From an uncultured Clostridia bacterium (GTDB taxonomy: Bacteria > Bacillota > Clostridia > Oscillospirales > Acutalibacteraceae), in assembly GCA_946187325.1 (NCBI GenBank), contig CAMHQC010000015.1, positions 1 through 43,950 on the forward strand: a DNA stretch of 43,950 nucleotides, given 5' to 3'. Of this stretch, positions 40,146-43,950 are shown piece by piece. Within the stretch, counting starts at the first letter, position 1. Every line of letters starts with the position of its first letter. The notes beneath the pieces are model-generated. The model did not search any database. It was not told the origin of the DNA and saw nothing but the letters and a program-made list of their open reading frames with translations. The translations under genes and the position numbers were made by a program.

Positions 40146-41252
40146 ATGAAAAGTAATGACGTATTAGGATTAATTTTTTCGAACTCTTGCGAATCGACAT
40201 TAACCGAGCTTACCGCTCACCGCACCACAGCGTCGGTTCCGATCGGCGGTAAGTACAGAATGATAGATTTCGTGCTTTCCAACTTAGCTAACTCCAACGT
40301 AAACAACGTAGGTATCGTGGCTAAAAGCGGATTTATGTCGCTTATGGACCATATCGGTTCAGGTTCCGCGTGGGATTTATCCAAAAAAAGAAGCGGAATT
40401 ACAATTCTTCCGCCGTACGCGGGAGTAAGCTTCTCTAATAAGGTAGAAACCCTCTATCAGCTCCGCGGATATTTCGAGGACGCCAACGAGGATTATGTGC
40501 TTATTTCCGAGAGCAACATTATTAACAACGTAGATTTCACCGAGCTTTTCTATCTTCATTCGGTAAACAAGGCGGATATCACGCTCGTTTACAAGAATAT
40601 GATGGTTCCCGAAAAATACACGCCGATGACTATTTCTCACGATAATATCGGCAAGGTTGAGAAGGTTCTTATTCAGCCTAACGTAAAGGGTAAATGCAAC
40701 CTTTACCTCGGAACATTACTTATGAAAACCGAGCTGTTCCTGGAGCTTATCAACAAAGCTATAAGCGAAAACGAGCTCGATTTCAACCGCCTTATTCAGA
40801 AGTGGGTTGACGAGTATACTGTATTCGCTTACGAATGTCCCGGCACATGCGCCGTAATCAGCTCAATGAACGAGTATTACAGATTCAATATGGAGCTTAT
40901 GAACGGCGAGCTCAGAAAAGAGCTGTTTAAAGCCGACAGACCGATTCTTACCAAGGTAAGAGACGATGCTCCGTGTAAATACGGACTTACGAGTTCGGTT
41001 AAAAACTCGCTCGTATCTCAGGGCTGTTTTATCGACGGCGAGGTTGAAAACTGCGTAATATCCAAGGGCGTTCATATTTCTAAGGGCGCTAAGGTAAGTA
41101 ACTGCATTATTATGCAGGATACCGAAATCGGAGAGGGTTGTAACTTAAACTACCTTATTATCGACAAAGACGTAAAAATCGCGCCGAACAAATCTATGGC
41201 AGGCGCTGATTCATATCCGATTCATATCGAAAAGAAATCGGTTATTAAATAG
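40146..41252 (+). CDS. glgD: ADP-glucose pyrophosphorylase subunit GlgD
   Basis: GlgD is the Firmicutes-specific partner that raises GlgC activity. It keeps the fold, with PIGGKYRMIDFVLSNL and the C-terminal beta-helix (FIDGEVENCVISKGVHISKGAKV). The N-terminal nucleotide loop GGxGxRL of GlgC is missing: the protein goes SNDVLGLIFSNSCESTL. This supports a non-catalytic or weakly catalytic role. The start is 2 bases after the glgC stop codon, so translation is coupled. glgA follows after 12 bases. Confidence 0.95.
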   Translation: MKSNDVLGLIFSNSCESTLTELTAHRTTASVPIGGKYRMIDFVLSNLANSNVNNVGIVAKSGFMSLMDHIGSGSAWDLSKKRSGITILPPYAGVSFSNKVETLYQLRGYFEDANEDYVLISESNIINNVDFTELFYLHSVNKADITLVYKNMMVPEKYTPMTISHDNIGKVEKVLIQPNVKGKCNLYLGTLLMKTELFLELINKAISENELDFNRLIQKWVDEYTVFAYECPGTCAVISSMNEYYRFNMELMNGELRKELFKADRPILTKVRDDAPCKYGLTSSVKNSLVSQGCFIDGEVENCVISKGVHISKGAKVSNCIIMQDTEIGEGCNLNYLIIDKDVKIAPNKSMAGADSYPIHIEKKSVIK

Positions 41253-41264
41253 GAGGGAAACGAT

Positions 41265-42692
41265 ATGAGAATACTTTATTGTACATCCGAGGCTAATCCT
41301 TTCGCGGGTTCGGGCGGACTCGCCGACGTAGCGGGTTCACTTCCCCACGCGTTATGCCGTAAAGGTCAGGACTGCCGAATTGTTATGCCGCTTTACGGAA
41401 CAATTCCCCAGGATCTTAAAAACCAGATGAACTTCATCGCTAACTTTACGGTTCCTGTTGCGTGGAGACATCAATACTGCGGTCTTTTCTGGGCTAGATG
41501 GAACGACTGCACATACTACTTCCTCGATAACGAGTATTATTTCAAGAGAGGTACTCTTTACGGCTCTTACGACGACGCCGAGAGATTCGCGTTCTTCTCA
41601 AGAGCTATCCTTGAAATGCTCCCGTATATCGACTTCCACCCCGATATTATCCACACAAACGACTGGCAGACCGCGTTAGTCCCCACCTACTACTATCTTT
41701 TCTACTCAAAGAATCCGTGGTACGCTAACATAAAGAACATCTTTACTATCCACAACATTCAGTATCAGGGAATGTACGGCTGGGAGGTTAACACCGAGTG
41801 TGTAGGTATTCCCGCCGAGGATACCAAGATTCTCGAAATGGACGGCAAGCTCAATATGGTTAAGGGCGCTATCGAAACAGCGGTACGAGTTACTACCGTA
41901 TCTCCGTCTTACGCTCTTGAAATCCGAGATCCGTGGTACAGCTTCGGACTTTATAACGAGCTTAATTTACGCCACTATAAACTCTGCGGCGTTAAGAACG
42001 GTATCGACCTCGAAAGCTATAACCCCGAGACCGACTATCAGCTCTACTGCAACTACTCCAAGGACGATATGAGCGGTAAGGGCGTTTGTAAACAGAAGCT
42101 CCAGGAGCGCCTGTGCTTAGAGCAGAGATGGGACATTCCTATCGTAGCTATGGTAACACGACTTGTTGAGCATAAGGGCTTAGACCTCGTCAGAATGGGA
42201 CTCGAGGAGCTTATGAACACAGAAAATATGCAGTTTGTAATTCTCGGCTCAGGCGATGAGGAATACGAGCAGTTCTTCCGTGATATGCAGTGGAAATATC
42301 CCGGCAGACTTTGCTTCTGTCAAGGCTTCGTTCCCGAGCTCGCGCGTAAGATTTACTCGGGCGCCGATATCTTCCTAATGCCTTCTAAGATGGAGCCCTG
42401 CGGACTTTCACAGATGATAGCTCTGCGTTACGGCACAATCCCCGTAGTTCGCGAAACAGGCGGACTTAAAGACTCTGTATTCGACAGCGCGGACGGTTAC
42501 GGCAACGGCTTCACATTTGCTAACTACTACACAGCCGATTTACAGGGTGCTGTCAGAAGAGCGCTTTGGGGCATTCAGGATAACGAAGGCTGGCACAAGC
42601 TTATGTGGCGCGCTATGATGAGCGACAACTCTTGGGAACGTTCGGCTCAGGATTATCTTAATATTTATAACGACACACTTAATTGGGCTTAG
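41265..42692 (+). CDS. glgA: Glycogen synthase (ADP-glucose)
   Basis: GlgA extends alpha-1,4-glucan from ADP-glucose (GT5). The 475-residue sequence has the N-terminal CTSEANPFAGSGGLADVAGS, HTNDWQTALVPTYY, FTIHNIQYQGMYG, and the C-terminal donor site PSKMEPCGLSQMIALRYG with the conserved Glu of the EX7E pair. The usual KTGGL of the ADP-glucose pocket reads GSGGL here, so the first Lys is missing. GGAGGG precedes the ATG. It closes the glgBCDA operon and is followed by a terminator. Confidence 0.96.
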   Translation: MRILYCTSEANPFAGSGGLADVAGSLPHALCRKGQDCRIVMPLYGTIPQDLKNQMNFIANFTVPVAWRHQYCGLFWARWNDCTYYFLDNEYYFKRGTLYGSYDDAERFAFFSRAILEMLPYIDFHPDIIHTNDWQTALVPTYYYLFYSKNPWYANIKNIFTIHNIQYQGMYGWEVNTECVGIPAEDTKILEMDGKLNMVKGAIETAVRVTTVSPSYALEIRDPWYSFGLYNELNLRHYKLCGVKNGIDLESYNPETDYQLYCNYSKDDMSGKGVCKQKLQERLCLEQRWDIPIVAMVTRLVEHKGLDLVRMGLEELMNTENMQFVILGSGDEEYEQFFRDMQWKYPGRLCFCQGFVPELARKIYSGADIFLMPSKMEPCGLSQMIALRYGTIPVVRETGGLKDSVFDSADGYGNGFTFANYYTADLQGAVRRALWGIQDNEGWHKLMWRAMMSDNSWERSAQDYLNIYNDTLNWA

Positions 42693-42729
42693 TCGGGAAT
42701 CCCGGCAGCCGTAAAGTGTTAGATTTATG

Positions 42730-42768
42730 CCGGGAAGGTATCATCAAAAATGGTATCTTTCCGGTTTT
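42730..42768 (+). terminator. Terminator of the glg operon
   Basis: A 13-bp stem with three G-T wobbles (42730-42742 with 42752-42764) is followed by TTTT, 38 bases after glgA. It sits immediately before the next gene, whose ribosome binding site starts about 10 bases further on. Confidence 0.8.
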
Positions 42769-42791
42769 ATCCTTATAAGGAGGGAAAGAAA

Positions 42792-43856
42792 ATGGCAAAA
42801 ACAAAATCCAAAAAACTATTATGCGTAATAAGCTTTTTATTAAGCACTTTGATACTGGTTAGTATTGCGGTACCGATTGAAGCGAACGCTTATAACGCGT
42901 CTTCGACGATATTAAGCGATAGCGGTTATCTTTACAATTACGAAGGTACATCTTATAAGTTCACTATCGGCAGTTATTCGTATATGAACCTTTATTTCAA
43001 TTCGAGTACAGACGGATACTATTACGTTAAGATTGTAAATTCGAGCGGAAACACTGTATATTCCAATTCCGACTACGACTATTCGGATGAGTATTTTTAT
43101 CTTTCAAAGGGTACATATACTCTCTATGTTTATGAAGATTACGACGACGAATTGTACTATAATTTCTATCTTTACAGACATTACAATAAAACTATAAAGA
43201 CTACTAAGGCGACTATCAGCCGTAAAAAGCTAAAGCTGAACCGTTACGGCGGTTATTACCTTTACGGTTCATACTCGCCGAGCAATTCTACCCAGAGCGG
43301 AAGCTGGAAAAGCTCCAATAAAAAAGTAGCTACAGTTTCCTCGTCGGGTTATGTATACGCTAAAAACTTCGGAAAAGCGACTATCACCTATAAGCACGGA
43401 AGCAAAAAGGCTAAGTGTAAGGTAACTGTAAACAAAAGCTATCTTGAAATCGGCAAAGGTAAATCCAAGTCGCTCAGAAAATGGATGAAGCGTATTAAGG
43501 GCTATAAAAAGGCGAAATGGTCGTCGTCCAACTGGCCGAAAGTTTCTGTCTCAAGTAAAGGAACAATATATACTAAAAAAGGCGGTCAGGCAACTATTAC
43601 CGCTAAAATCAAGGGAACTAAATATAAGGTTAAGATTTATTCCTATGATAAAGCTACACTCAAGAAGAAAACCAAGAAAGCTTTAAAAGACGTTCTTTAT
43701 GTTCCGAGCTCGCTTAAAATACAAACTATCAAATTTACCGACTTCAGACACTGCAAAATTTATTACTCCGCTAAAAACCTCTACGGAGTAAGAAGCTACG
43801 GAATATGGATGGGATATTATAGTTACGGAAATTTCTACGACTATAAGTATGCTTAA
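42792..43856 (+). CDS. Secreted protein with PPC-like and Ig-like domains
   Basis: The 354-residue product has a Sec signal peptide (1 to about 35, ending EANA), a Tyr/Ser-rich beta domain (about 38-130) like a bacterial pre-peptidase C-terminal domain (YKFTIGSYSYMNLYFNSS), and two Big_2-like Ig domains (about 135-215 and 215-280), each with a W.SSN..VA or similar core and a GKATIT or GQATIT turn. The C-terminal 70 residues are basic and Tyr-rich without a known motif. I start at MAKTKSKK, 6 bases after AAGGAGG. No LPXTG or membrane anchor is present. It resembles the lysine-rich secreted proteins of the operon at 805-4924. Confidence 0.8.
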   Translation: MAKTKSKKLLCVISFLLSTLILVSIAVPIEANAYNASSTILSDSGYLYNYEGTSYKFTIGSYSYMNLYFNSSTDGYYYVKIVNSSGNTVYSNSDYDYSDEYFYLSKGTYTLYVYEDYDDELYYNFYLYRHYNKTIKTTKATISRKKLKLNRYGGYYLYGSYSPSNSTQSGSWKSSNKKVATVSSSGYVYAKNFGKATITYKHGSKKAKCKVTVNKSYLEIGKGKSKSLRKWMKRIKGYKKAKWSSSNWPKVSVSSKGTIYTKKGGQATITAKIKGTKYKVKIYSYDKATLKKKTKKALKDVLYVPSSLKIQTIKFTDFRHCKIYYSAKNLYGVRSYGIWMGYYSYGNFYDYKYA

Positions 43857-43950
43857 AAAATAATCGCGTATAACAAAAACGGCTTACTCAAACTGATGAA
43901 TCTGTCAAGCGAAAGTAGACAATAAAAAGTACAATTAATCAAACCCCTGT
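43857..43950. other. Right end of window, no gene seen
   Basis: The last 94 bases are AT-rich, with no complete ORF, clear terminator or RNA signal. A gene starting beyond the window cannot be excluded. Confidence 0.5.

Overview
The window looks like chromosome of a spore-forming, Gram-positive anaerobe of the Oscillospiraceae/Ruminococcus group, perhaps a relative of Ruminococcus bromii. This is inference from several signs: a dipicolinate synthase pair (dpaA/dpaB) behind a sigma-K-like promoter, a glgBCDA operon with the Firmicutes-type GlgD subunit, AGGAGG ribosome binding sites, consensus sigma-A promoters with 17-base spacers, and membrane-anchored proteins with cohesin-like and starch-binding-like domains. 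No rRNA or tRNA genes were seen.

Layout. Positions 1-804 hold no long gene. The left part carries a consensus promoter facing left, a possible 20-residue leader ORF, degenerate direct repeats and GC-rich hairpins, so it is a candidate structured RNA or leader. Positions 805-4924 (minus) form an ECF sigma factor / DUF4367 membrane regulator / two secreted proteins operon. Positions 5115-9446 (plus) carry proB, proA and proC, then a family 2 glycosyltransferase behind a structured leader. Positions 9543-14232 (minus) are the str operon (rpsL, rpsG, fusA, tuf). Positions 14287-17312 hold a hypothetical gene, an AT-rich acyltransferase between two matching hairpins, pduL and a family 4 uracil-DNA glycosylase. 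Positions 17397-19585 (minus) encode the two anchored surface proteins, with starch-binding-like and cohesin-like domains. Positions 19734-26138 (minus) carry a P-loop protein and pgi, then a zinc-ribbon protein, ispD, ispF and a dacF-type carboxypeptidase, then dpaB/dpaA. Positions 26147-31147 (minus) are a TetR / MMPL transporter / heptad-repeat protein unit. Then come a large Asn/Ser-rich membrane protein and rny (minus), gap (plus), the glycogen operon glgB-glgC-glgD-glgA (plus) and a secreted Ig-like protein.

How the parts fit. ProB, ProA and ProC make proline from glutamate. GlgC/GlgD, GlgA and GlgB make glycogen from glucose-1-phosphate, with Pgi and Gap in central glycolysis nearby. 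IspD/IspF serve isoprenoid synthesis and DacF peptidoglycan trimming. DpaA/DpaB make the spore-core solute dipicolinate. The sigma-factor operon appears to control secreted, lysine-rich repeat proteins.

The most unusual signal is non-coding. At least eight intergenic sites carry short arrays with an exact seven-base period, each with its own heptamer. Several begin directly at the end of an intrinsic terminator, and the largest is 15 units downstream of gap. Other points of interest are the left-end leader/RNA locus, a terminator whose stem contains the ribosome binding site of the next gene, and a leader before the glycosyltransferase that can fold in two exclusive ways.
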